From Flavobacterium sp. CS20 (GTDB lineage: Bacteria > Bacteroidota > Bacteroidia > Flavobacteriales > Flavobacteriaceae): a stretch of DNA of 64,000 nt. Each line of letters opens with the position of its first letter. Within the stretch, counting starts at the first letter, position 1. The stretch spans positions 1,922,001-1,986,000 of the forward strand of contig NZ_CP073015.1 of assembly GCF_018080005.1 (NCBI RefSeq), read 5' to 3'. The notes below the pieces were generated by a model. It was not told the origin of the DNA. It saw only the letters and a program-made list of their open reading frames with translations, and did not search any database. This document shows positions 57,304-64,000 of the stretch, piece after piece. Both the position numbers and the translations under genes were made by a program.

Positions 57304-58181
57304 TAGAACTTATCTTTAGCGTCATTTCATCAACCTTGATTTACGTGGCGTTCAAATTTTTCTCAAAATTTAATATCAATACTTTAAATGCACTTATTGT
57401 TAATTATTTTACAGCCTTTATTCTCGGTTTTAGTATTCAAAGCACATCCATAAAACTAACCGAAATACATCATTTTGAATGGTTTTGGCCAGCCGCATTT
57501 CTCGGCACATTTTTTATTTTGATTTTTTATCTCATGGTAATGACCACTCAAAAACACGGTATGTCCGTGGTGTCCGTTGCCAGTAAAATGAGTTTGAGCA
57601 TTACAGTTATTTTTGTGATTTTATACTATGGCGAAAGTTTATCTATACTCAAAATTTCGGGCATCATCTTGGCATTAGTTTCAGTATATTTGGTATCAGC
57701 CAAAACCAAAGACGGTTTAAAAGTTAACAAATCGGCTTTGATTTTACCCTTTGCCGTTTTTATAGGTAGCGGTATCATCGAGTCCAGTTTAAAAGTCTTG
57801 CAAAACGATTTTGTGCCATCTATTGAAACACCAGTATTTTCTGCTTCAATATTTCTATTTGCGGCTTTAATGGGAATCGTCATATTCGGCATTAGATATT
57901 TTAAACATAAAATTTCATTTAAAACTAAAGACCTCATCGGTGGAATAGCACTTGGCGTACCTAACTATTTTTCTATTTATTTTATCATCCAAGCCTTGCG
58001 AAATCTTAATCTGGACAGTTCCCTTGTGTTTGTTATCAACAATGTTTCTATCGTAGTGTTATCGACCATTGTTGGCATTTTACTCTTTAAAGAACACTTG
58101 TTCAGAAAAAACAAAATCGGTATTGGTTTAGCCCTTTTGAGTATAATTTTAGTAGCTTTGGCTAACTACAATTTAAACTAA
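57300..58181 (+). CDS. EamA/DMT family transporter
   Basis: 293 residues with ten predicted membrane segments arranged as two EamA repeats (about 3-130 and 155-290). A GTG start gives a 4-base overlap with the upstream stop. The segment YYGESLSILKISGIILALVS and its counterpart at the end (FKEHLFRKNKIGIGLALLSI) are the family's repeat ends. Likely exports small metabolites; substrate unknown. The IMPACT gene starts one base after its stop, so three genes form one operon. Confidence 0.88.
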   Translation: MIELIFSVISSTLIYVAFKFFSKFNINTLNALIVNYFTAFILGFSIQSTSIKLTEIHHFEWFWPAAFLGTFFILIFYLMVMTTQKHGMSVVSVASKMSLSITVIFVILYYGESLSILKISGIILALVSVYLVSAKTKDGLKVNKSALILPFAVFIGSGIIESSLKVLQNDFVPSIETPVFSASIFLFAALMGIVIFGIRYFKHKISFKTKDLIGGIALGVPNYFSIYFIIQALRNLNLDSSLVFVINNVSIVVLSTIVGILLFKEHLFRKNKIGIGLALLSIILVALANYNLN

Positions 58182-58182
58182 T

Positions 58183-58794
58183 TTGCTTAAAAAAGACGAA
58201 TACAAAAGCCTATCTCAACCTTCAAAAGAAGTCTTATTTAAGGACAAAGGCGACAAGTTTTTCGGTTATGCCCTTCCCGTTCAAAACGAAACCGAAATAG
58301 AAAACGCCTTAGAACAACTCAAAACTCAGCACCACAAAGCCCGTCATTTTTGCTACGCCTGGCAACTCGGCAAAACCTACGACACCTACAAAGCCAACGA
58401 CGACGGCGAGCCCAATAATTCTGCAGGAATGCCCATTTTCGGTCAGCTACAATCTTTTGAAATCACCAACTGTCTCGTCGTGGTGGTGCGGTATTTTGGC
58501 GGCACCAAACTCGGTGTCGGCGGTCTGATTTCTGCCTACAAAACCACGGCCAAAATGGCTTTAGAAAACGCCAACATTCAAACCCATACCATAGATACAT
58601 CATTGCAAGTGACCTGCGAATACGATATGATGAACGAGGTGATGCGTTTGGTCAAGGAATTAAACCTCAACATTATAGAACAAGACCTGAAAATCCGTTG
58701 TAAATTTATTATCAGTATTCGGCAACAGGATTTCAATAAAGTCAAATCTCGTTTTGAACAGGTTTACGGTTTAGAACTCAAAACTTTAGAATAA
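58183..58794 (+). CDS. IMPACT/YigZ family protein
   Basis: 203 residues from TTG 58183, directly after the previous stop; no ATG is available. The N-terminal IMPACT domain has the signature NDDGEPNNSAGMPIFGQL and VVVVRYFGGTKLGVGGLISA. A DUF1949-like C-terminal domain follows (about 135-200). Bacterial YigZ proteins have no proven role; eukaryotic IMPACT regulates Gcn2. The base composition is slightly more GC-rich than its neighbours. Confidence 0.93.
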   Translation: MLKKDEYKSLSQPSKEVLFKDKGDKFFGYALPVQNETEIENALEQLKTQHHKARHFCYAWQLGKTYDTYKANDDGEPNNSAGMPIFGQLQSFEITNCLVVVVRYFGGTKLGVGGLISAYKTTAKMALENANIQTHTIDTSLQVTCEYDMMNEVMRLVKELNLNIIEQDLKIRCKFIISIRQQDFNKVKSRFEQVYGLELKTLE

Positions 58795-58808
58795 TATAAT
58801 TTGATCTT

Positions 58809-59264
58809 GTCCTGACAACGCTCTGCCGTTCGTCTGTTGGGCATGTCCTGACAACGCTCTGCCGTTCGTCTGTTGGGCTTGTCCTGACAACGCTCTGCCG
58901 TTCATCTGTTGGGCATGTCCTGACAACGCTCTGCCGTTCGTCTTTTGGGCTTGTCCTGACAACGCTCTGCCGTTCGTCTGTTGGGCATGTCCTGACAACG
59001 CTCTGCGTTCGTCTTTTGGGCATGTCCTGACAACGCTCTGCCGTTCGTCTTTTGGGCTTGTCCTGACAACGCTCTGCGTTCGTCTGTTGGGCATGTCCTG
59101 ACAACGCTCTGCCGTTCGTCTGTTGGGCATGTCCTGACAACGCTCTGCCGTTCGTCTGTTAGGCATGTCCTGACAACGCTCTGCCGTTCGTCTTTTGGTC
59201 TTGTCCTGACAACGCTCTGCCGTTCGTCTGTTGGGCTTGTCCTGACAACGCTCTGCGTTCGTCA
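58809..59264. repeat. 36-bp minisatellite, 13 units
   Basis: Units begin GTCCTGACAACGCTCTGC and continue with CGTTCGTCTGTTGGGCAT. Starts are at 58809, 58845, 58881, 58917, 58953, 58989, 59024, 59060, 59095, 59131, 59167, 59203 and 59239; three units lack one C (two 35-bp steps and the terminal unit). There are no spacers, so it is not a CRISPR. Each unit holds a small hairpin with arms GACAACG and CGTTCGTC (one bulge); the final unit has the longer arms CCTGACAACG and CGTTCGTCAGG. Confidence 0.92.
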
Positions 59265-59401
59265 GGGCTTTCCACTTGCTATCTCTCACGCAAAAAAAAA
59301 TACAAACACAAAAAACCAAATAGTAATTTTTAAATTGCAAACTCAAAGGAACAACAAAAATATTTTAAGAAACCTCAACATATTTTAGCGGTTAAAAGAA
59401 A

Positions 59402-59881
59402 ATGAAAGAACCAACAAAATCATACACTGTAAAAGAAGCATTTCAAGCTTTGTGCAAATACTGCGTTTATCAAGACAGGTGTCATCAAGAAGTGGAGCAA
59501 AAACTCATCAAGATGAACATGATTCCTGATGCCAGAGCACAAATTATTTCAGATTTAATTCAACACGATTTCTTAAATGAAGAACGCTTTGCTATGAATT
59601 ACGCTTTAGGAAAATTCAATCAAAAAGGTTGGGGAAAAATCAGGATACGACAAGAACTCAAAAGGCGAAATATTTCAGACTATTTGCTCAACAAAGCTTT
59701 AAACCAAATAGAAGACAAAACGTATCTCAACACCCTAAACGAATTAGCACAAAAAAAATTTAATCAACTCGGTAAAGATACCAGTTGGAAAAGCAAAACA
59801 AAACTCAAAAACTACTTGATTTACAAAGGTTACGAAACAAATTTAGTCTTTGAAACCATTAACCGTTTAACAAAATTTTAA
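59402..59881 (+). CDS. recX: Regulatory protein RecX
   Basis: 159 residues made of three-helix repeats, with family features CHQEVEQKLIKM, LIQHDFLNEERFAMNYALGK (the conserved FLNDxRFA core) and GWGKIRIRQELKRRNIS. RecX binds RecA filaments and limits RecA activity. recA itself is not in this window. The gene stands between the minisatellite and a set of small membrane proteins. Confidence 0.9.
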   Translation: MKEPTKSYTVKEAFQALCKYCVYQDRCHQEVEQKLIKMNMIPDARAQIISDLIQHDFLNEERFAMNYALGKFNQKGWGKIRIRQELKRRNISDYLLNKALNQIEDKTYLNTLNELAQKKFNQLGKDTSWKSKTKLKNYLIYKGYETNLVFETINRLTKF

Positions 59882-59934
59882 AATATTAAAAAAAATTACT
59901 AATTTACACGCTCTAAATCTAAAACTTAAAAATC

Positions 59935-60270
59935 ATGGAAGAGACCAATCAAGTTCAACAGCCAAAGCCTAATAATCATATGGTGATGGCGATTATATCT
60001 ACCATTTTACCGCTCATCACTTGCACTTTTTACGGCATAATCCCTGGAATTGTCAGTATTGTATTTGCTTCTCAAGTCAACTCTAAATACAATAACAAAG
60101 ATTTTGAAAGTGCCCAAAAAAATTCTAAATATGCAAAAATAGCTTGGATTATTGCTATAATAATTACGATTATTACCTTAGCTTACTACGCCTATATGTT
60201 TACAGTCCATGGTGAAGAATTTATGGAAGTATTCAAAAGAGAAATGGAAAAACACCAAAGTATGCAGTAA
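59935..60270 (+). CDS. CD225/dispanin-like (CCC-motif) membrane protein, copy 1
   Basis: 111 residues with two membrane segments. After a Pro/Asn/Gln-rich cytoplasmic N-terminus come ISTILPLITCTFYGIIPGIV and SIVFASQVNSKYNNKDFESA, the loop shared by flavobacterial CD225-like proteins, then a second segment (WIIAIIITIITLAYYAYMF). The usual double cysteine is reduced to one Cys here. Role unknown; a membrane-shaping or scaffold role is a guess from distant eukaryotic IFITM proteins. It is first in a string of five small membrane or membrane-binding genes. Confidence 0.8.
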   Translation: MEETNQVQQPKPNNHMVMAIISTILPLITCTFYGIIPGIVSIVFASQVNSKYNNKDFESAQKNSKYAKIAWIIAIIITIITLAYYAYMFTVHGEEFMEVFKREMEKHQSMQ

Positions 60271-60297
60271 CCGATTAATAATTATAGAGACTTAAAA

Positions 60298-60678
60298 ATG
60301 GGCATATTTTCTTCACTTATAGGTAATGCAGGATCAGTTGAAAAGGTCAAATTAGAAAAAGATTATGGACAACTTTTAACAGATAATGAGCAAATAGAAA
60401 TTGGTTTTAAACTGATTAGAGATACTTTTATATTCACAAACAAAAGATTGATCCTTATCAACAAACAAGGCATTACAGGTAAAAAAATTGAAATTTTGTC
60501 TGTAACCTATAAAAGTGTTTCAAGATTTAGTATAGAAACAGCAGGCAATTTTGATTTAGATGCTGAATTAAAGATATGGGTCTCAAGTGAATTAAAACCC
60601 AGCATAGAAAAAAAGTTTAACAAAAGCGTTAATGTATATGATGTTCAAAAGGTTCTTGCTAAGTATGTATTAAAATAA
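60298..60678 (+). CDS. Bacterial PH-domain protein (bPH_1)
   Basis: 126 residues, no signal or membrane segment. The strand pattern EIGFKLIRDTFIFTNKRLIL and INKQGITGKKIEILSVTYKS matches the bacterial pleckstrin-homology family (T-N-K-R-L-I core). Such proteins form rings and may bind membrane components; function is unproven. It is 27 bases after the CD225-like gene and likely co-transcribed. Confidence 0.85.
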   Translation: MGIFSSLIGNAGSVEKVKLEKDYGQLLTDNEQIEIGFKLIRDTFIFTNKRLILINKQGITGKKIEILSVTYKSVSRFSIETAGNFDLDAELKIWVSSELKPSIEKKFNKSVNVYDVQKVLAKYVLK

Positions 60679-60829
60679 CAGGTAAAACAAAATGACAAAT
60701 ACTATAAATCAACTAATTCAAGCTTAAAAGTTAAAATAAACATTATTGAAAAGTGGAGTTCAGATACCACAAAAAAAAACGAGGCGAAACCGAAAAGCCA
60801 GACGAGTAGGAAATTTAAATAATAAAATA

Positions 60830-61201
60830 ATGAATTGGTATGTAAAAGTTTTAAAACAGTATGCTGATTTCAGCGGAAGAGCAAGAAGAAAAGAGTATTG
60901 GATGTTTTTCTTATTCAATATGATATTTGCAACAATAGCAGTTTTAATAGACAACTTAATTGGGACAGCTAGTCCAGAGCTAGGATACGGGGTTTTCTAC
61001 GGAATTTACATCCTTGGCATTTTAATTCCTAGTATAGCAGTTGGTGCGAGAAGACTACACGACATTGGTAAAAGCGGATGGATGTTATTAGTTGGTTTGA
61101 TTCCTATAATTGGGACAATTTGGCTTTTGGTTTTATTTGTAACAGACAGTCAACAAGGTTCAAACAAATGGGGTAATAATCCGAAAGAATTATCAGCCTA
61201 A
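60830..61201 (+). CDS. DUF805 family membrane protein
   Basis: 123 residues from ATG 60830 (a TTG-started extension of 28 residues upstream is basic and unlike the family, so I leave it out). Pattern: NWYVKVLKQYADFSGRARRK then EYWMFFLFNMIF, three membrane segments, and the loop GARRLHDIGKSGWMLLVGLI with RRLHDxGKSGW as the DUF805 signature. No function known. Some relatives are near phage or stress genes; here it is part of the small membrane-protein string. Confidence 0.92.
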   Translation: MNWYVKVLKQYADFSGRARRKEYWMFFLFNMIFATIAVLIDNLIGTASPELGYGVFYGIYILGILIPSIAVGARRLHDIGKSGWMLLVGLIPIIGTIWLLVLFVTDSQQGSNKWGNNPKELSA

Positions 61202-61285
61202 ATTTGTAACAAAAAAATCCACGAATAAGAACTTATGAATGTATTTTAAATGGAAAAATAATGAAATTTATATGAATAAAAAGAT

Positions 61286-61561
61286 ATGGAAAACAAACCT
61301 AAACCACCACAAAATTATTTAGCTCTATCTATAATTTCAACTCTATTTTGTTGTCAAATTTTTGGAATCATCGCTATCATATATGCTTCTCAAGTCAATT
61401 CAAAATATATTGCAGGAGATTATCAAGGAGCACAAAGCGCTTCAAATAATGCTAAAATATGGAGTTTTTTATCTGTGGGTATTGGATTACTTATGATTAT
61501 TTTATTTTTTATATTTTACGGTACTATTGCATTAACAGCTCTCTCTGAAGCGGAATTTTAA
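61286..61561 (+). CDS. CD225/dispanin-like (CCC-motif) membrane protein, copy 2
   Basis: 91 residues, paralogue of the protein at 59935. It keeps the double cysteine in STLFCCQIFGIIAIIYASQV and the loop NSKYIAGDYQGAQSASNNAK, with a second membrane segment behind it. Shorter N- and C-terminal ends than copy 1. It is 9 bases before the DUF2752 gene, so the two are coupled. Confidence 0.88.
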   Translation: MENKPKPPQNYLALSIISTLFCCQIFGIIAIIYASQVNSKYIAGDYQGAQSASNNAKIWSFLSVGIGLLMIILFFIFYGTIALTALSEAEF

Positions 61562-61570
61562 TTACAACTC

Positions 61571-61984
61571 ATGAACCTAACCAAACCCATTAAAATATTG
61601 ATGATTTCCGTCGGTATTTTAGTGGGTTTGTTCTTATTATGGCTATATTATAATATCAATCCAAGTGGACAATCATTTATACCGCAATGCCCGTTTCATA
61701 GCATTACAGGATTGCATTGTCCTGGCTGTGGCAGTCAACGGGCTTTACACGATTTTCTTCACGGTAGAATTCTTGAGGGTTTTCAACACAACTTCCTGAT
61801 TGGCTTAGGTTTGTTGGTGATGCTTTATAAAATCTTTTTATGGATTCAATCTTATTTTTATCCTAAAAAGACCAAAAATTTACTTTACAATCCAAAAACA
61901 GCTTGGATTATTCTTATCTTGGTTATAGGCTTTTGGATCTTGCGAAATATTCCTGTTTTTCCTTTTAATATTTTAGCACCCTAA
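61571..61984 (+). CDS. DUF2752 family membrane protein
   Basis: 137 residues with three membrane segments. The hallmark is a cysteine cluster just after the first segment, CPFHSITGLHCPGCGSQRAL, in which C-x9-CPGCGxxRA is the DUF2752 signature and may bind metal. Function unknown; it is often found next to CD225-like genes in flavobacteria, as here. Confidence 0.93.
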   Translation: MNLTKPIKILMISVGILVGLFLLWLYYNINPSGQSFIPQCPFHSITGLHCPGCGSQRALHDFLHGRILEGFQHNFLIGLGLLVMLYKIFLWIQSYFYPKKTKNLLYNPKTAWIILILVIGFWILRNIPVFPFNILAP

Positions 61985-62031
61985 GGGTTTATAACTTTAA
62001 GATTTCTTAGCTTTGGGCTAAAATTAAAACC

Positions 62032-63486
62032 ATGTTACAAAATATAGAACCAAAAATTATTTGGAAACATTTTAGTCAACTCAATGCCGTTCCTCGACCG
62101 TCTAAAAAAGAAGAACGCGTCATTCAATTTATGATGGATTTTGGTCAAGATTTGGGCTTAGAAACCTTAAAAGACAAGGCTGGAAACGTTATTATCAAAA
62201 AGCCAGCAACAAAAGGTCATGAAAATAAAAAAGCTGTTGTTCTTCAGTCACATCTCGATATGGTGCATCAAAAAAATGAAGATACTGACTTTGACTTTAG
62301 CACACAAGGCATTGAAATGTATGTCGATGGCGATTGGGTCAAAGCCAAAGGCACAACACTTGGGGCTGACAATGGTCTTGGCGTAGCCGCTATTATGTCC
62401 ATTCTTGCTTCAGACGACATTGAACATCCAGCACTTGAAGCCCTATTTACCATAGATGAAGAAACGGGAATGACAGGTGCTAAAAATCTTGACCCTAATA
62501 TATTAAACGGCGAAATTTTACTCAACCTCGATACTGAAGAAGATGACGAAATTGGCATTGGTTGTGCAGGTGGCGTGGATATCACGGCTACACGATTTTA
62601 TATAGAAGAATCTATTCCTGACAACACTTCTGCTTTTCAAATTGTTGTCAAAGGCTTGCAAGGTGGACATTCTGGTATGGATATTATCAAAGGTTTAGCT
62701 AATGCTAATAAGATTTTAACACGTTTATTATTTCATACCCATAAAAATTATAATATGCGTTTATCAACTTTTGTTGGTGGTGGTTTACGCAATGCTATTC
62801 CTCGTGAAAGCAAAGCCACATTTGTGATTTTAAACCAGGATGTTGACGCCTTAAAAACTTCGTTTCAAAACTTGGTCAAAGACATTCAATCAGAATATCA
62901 ATCGCTTGAGCCGCAAATGTCAATTCAGCTTGAAAGTTGTGATAAACCAAAATCCGTTTTGAGTAGCGATGTGCAAGACTTGATCATCAAATCACTACAA
63001 ACGGCTCATAATGGCGTTTACAGAATGAGCCCAGATATTGAGGGATTAGTTGAAACTTCTAATAATCTTGCTAAAGTTCATATTGAAAAAGGAAAGATAG
63101 AAATTTCTTGTCTCACCCGTTCTTCTGTTGATTCTGGCAAATGGGATTTGGCACACAGCCTTGAAAGTGCATTTGATTTGGCAGGTTGTCAAGTGAAGTT
63201 TTCTGGAGATTATCCAGGTTGGACACCAAACCCAAATTCTGAAATTTTGAAAGTCATTGATAAATTATACCAAAAACAATTTGGCAACAAAGCCAATATT
63301 GCGACTTGCCACGCAGGTTTAGAATGTGGTATTCTGGGAAGTCATTATCCTGAAATGGATATGGTATCTTTTGGACCAACCATCAAAGGTGCACATTCGC
63401 CAGATGAACGTGCCAGCATTTCATCAACACAAAAGTTTTGGGCATTTTTAAAAGATATTCTTAAAAATATTCCTGAGAAGAGTTGA
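62032..63486 (+). CDS. pepD: M20 family aminoacyl-histidine dipeptidase (PepD-like)
   Basis: 484-residue cytosolic zinc peptidase that hydrolyses Xaa-His dipeptides. Metal ligands are in QSHLDMVHQ (His and Asp), LGADNGLGVAAIM (bridging Asp), TIDEETGMTGAK (catalytic Glu with the Glu ligand) and LNLDTEEDDEIGIGC; the late His is in FGPTIKGAHSPDER, with TCHAGLECGILG for substrate binding. The lid domain spans about 200-380 (VVKGLQGGHSGMDI). Length is as expected for PepD. Strong match to the family, and the substrate assignment follows the family. Confidence 0.93.
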   Translation: MLQNIEPKIIWKHFSQLNAVPRPSKKEERVIQFMMDFGQDLGLETLKDKAGNVIIKKPATKGHENKKAVVLQSHLDMVHQKNEDTDFDFSTQGIEMYVDGDWVKAKGTTLGADNGLGVAAIMSILASDDIEHPALEALFTIDEETGMTGAKNLDPNILNGEILLNLDTEEDDEIGIGCAGGVDITATRFYIEESIPDNTSAFQIVVKGLQGGHSGMDIIKGLANANKILTRLLFHTHKNYNMRLSTFVGGGLRNAIPRESKATFVILNQDVDALKTSFQNLVKDIQSEYQSLEPQMSIQLESCDKPKSVLSSDVQDLIIKSLQTAHNGVYRMSPDIEGLVETSNNLAKVHIEKGKIEISCLTRSSVDSGKWDLAHSLESAFDLAGCQVKFSGDYPGWTPNPNSEILKVIDKLYQKQFGNKANIATCHAGLECGILGSHYPEMDMVSFGPTIKGAHSPDERASISSTQKFWAFLKDILKNIPEKS

Positions 63487-63504
63487 TTTTATTAACAGAT
63501 TCAA

Positions 63505-63540
63505 GACCTCACAGCCCCGAAGTTTCGGGACTGTGAGGTC
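63505..63540. repeat. Palindrome GACCTCACAG, intergenic hairpin
   Basis: 10-bp arms GACCTCACAG and CTGTGAGGTC with an inner CCCGAA/TTCGGG pair, giving a long hairpin between pepD and xth. There is no T-run after it on the plus strand, so it may terminate weakly, if at all. The GACCTCACAG motif recurs in Bacteroidota intergenic DNA. Confidence 0.8.
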
Positions 63541-63565
63541 TAAAAATTCTTAAACCCAAATTTAA

Positions 63566-64000
63566 ATGACAATTTTATCTTACAACGTCAATGGTATTCG
63601 TGCAGCTATGCGAAAAGGTTTGACTAATTGGCTAAAAACTACTGATGCTGATATCGTTTGTTTTCAGGAAACCAAGGCAAAAGGAAAACAAATTGAAGAA
63701 GAAGCGTTTAAACAGTTAGGCTATGAATATTGCTATTGGTTTTCTGCTCAAAAAAAAGGCTATAGTGGTGTTGGCATTATTTCAAAAGTAAAACCTCAGC
63801 ATGTTGAAATGGGCTGTGGTATTGATTATATGGACAATGAAGGGCGAATCTTAAGAGTTGATTTTGAGAATTTTTCTCTGATGAGTTTATATCTGCCTTC
63901 AGGAACCAACGACGCCAGACTTAATCTGAAATTTGATTTTATGGCTGATTTTTATAACTATATCGACAAGCTAAAAGCCGAAAAACCTAACTTAGTGATT
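63566..64000 (+). CDS. xth: Exodeoxyribonuclease III, N-terminal part
   Basis: The gene runs off the right edge after 145 codons. It opens MTILSYNVNGIRAAMRKGLT (Asn in motif 1), has the metal-binding Glu in IVCFQETKAKGKQI, and continues GYSGVGIISK and LMSLYLPSGTNDARLNLK, all typical of the Xth/APE1 AP endonuclease family that acts at abasic sites. The catalytic Asp and His of the second half lie outside the window. Confidence 0.95.
   Translation, partial: MTILSYNVNGIRAAMRKGLTNWLKTTDADIVCFQETKAKGKQIEEEAFKQLGYEYCYWFSAQKKGYSGVGIISKVKPQHVEMGCGIDYMDNEGRILRVDFENFSLMSLYLPSGTNDARLNLKFDFMADFYNYIDKLKAEKPNLVI

Noticed and set aside
58809..59264. CRISPR array with 36-bp repeats
   Set aside because: Repeat length is CRISPR-like, but units abut without spacers and there are no cas genes nearby; it is a minisatellite.
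58786..59346. Minus-strand genes of 120 and 186 codons over the minisatellite
   Set aside because: The open frames are a by-product of a repeat length divisible by three; two frames are open at once, there is no plausible domain, and three one-base length changes shift the frame.
63505..63540. Rho-independent terminator of pepD
   Set aside because: The stem is strong but no T-run follows on the plus strand; I list it as a dispersed palindrome that may or may not terminate.

Overview
The window is AT-rich chromosomal DNA from a member of the Bacteroidota, almost certainly a flavobacterium (family Flavobacteriaceae; genus not resolved). The evidence is the gene order bamA - ompH - ompH - murI, several type IX secretion (T9SS) cargo genes with type A and type B sorting domains, a PorP/SprF gene, menaquinone genes, and promoters of the Bacteroidota type (TTG, about 19 bases, TAnnTTTG).

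Layout. 1-2457: outer-membrane biogenesis (bamA end, two OmpH/Skp chaperones) and murI. 2454-12620 (minus): a PorP/SprF protein and, upstream of it, a giant CUB/Ig-repeat adhesin of about 3,040 codons, now split into four reading frames by two single-base frameshifts and one in-frame TAG. 12697-16751: Nfu-type Fe-S scaffold, MltD-like transglycosylase, alanine dehydrogenase. 17228-29749 (minus): a PKD-type T9SS adhesin followed by four tandem, mosaic beta-propeller paralogues. The adhesin start carries an (AC)11 dinucleotide tract that puts its ATG out of frame, which suggests phase variation. 29879-31479: an IS66-family element with 12-bp inverted repeats, a perfect 8-bp target duplication and a wrecked transposase. 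31619-35130: aspS (with an in-frame TGA near its end), aroK, two tRNA-Lys genes each trailed by 65-bp tandem repeats that copy the tRNA 3' end, and tRNA-Leu. 35195-45327: methyltransferase, threonine aldolase, tRNA hydroxylase TrhO, DUF456, ABC-F ATPase, a lipoprotein and polA. 45351-46263: a decayed patch with a gene fragment, 27-bp repeats and a toxin-antitoxin fusion remnant. 46397-49662: menC, a CPBP protease and menE. 49686-56080: M1 peptidase, small lipoprotein, lepA and a YceI - barrel - YceI cluster. 56689-64000: HAD phosphatase, EamA transporter, IMPACT protein, a 36-bp minisatellite, recX, a run of small membrane proteins, an M20 peptidase and the start of an exonuclease III gene.

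Two themes stand out. First, the surface-protein loci look built for variation: repeat-rich adhesins, mosaic paralogues and a dinucleotide tract at a signal peptide. Second, an unusual number of otherwise well-conserved frames are interrupted, including ompH and aspS. Most shifts are single missing bases. Genuine decay, phase switching, recoding and consensus errors cannot be separated from the sequence alone, and the recently inserted but broken IS66 copy makes errors or a high indel rate a serious possibility.
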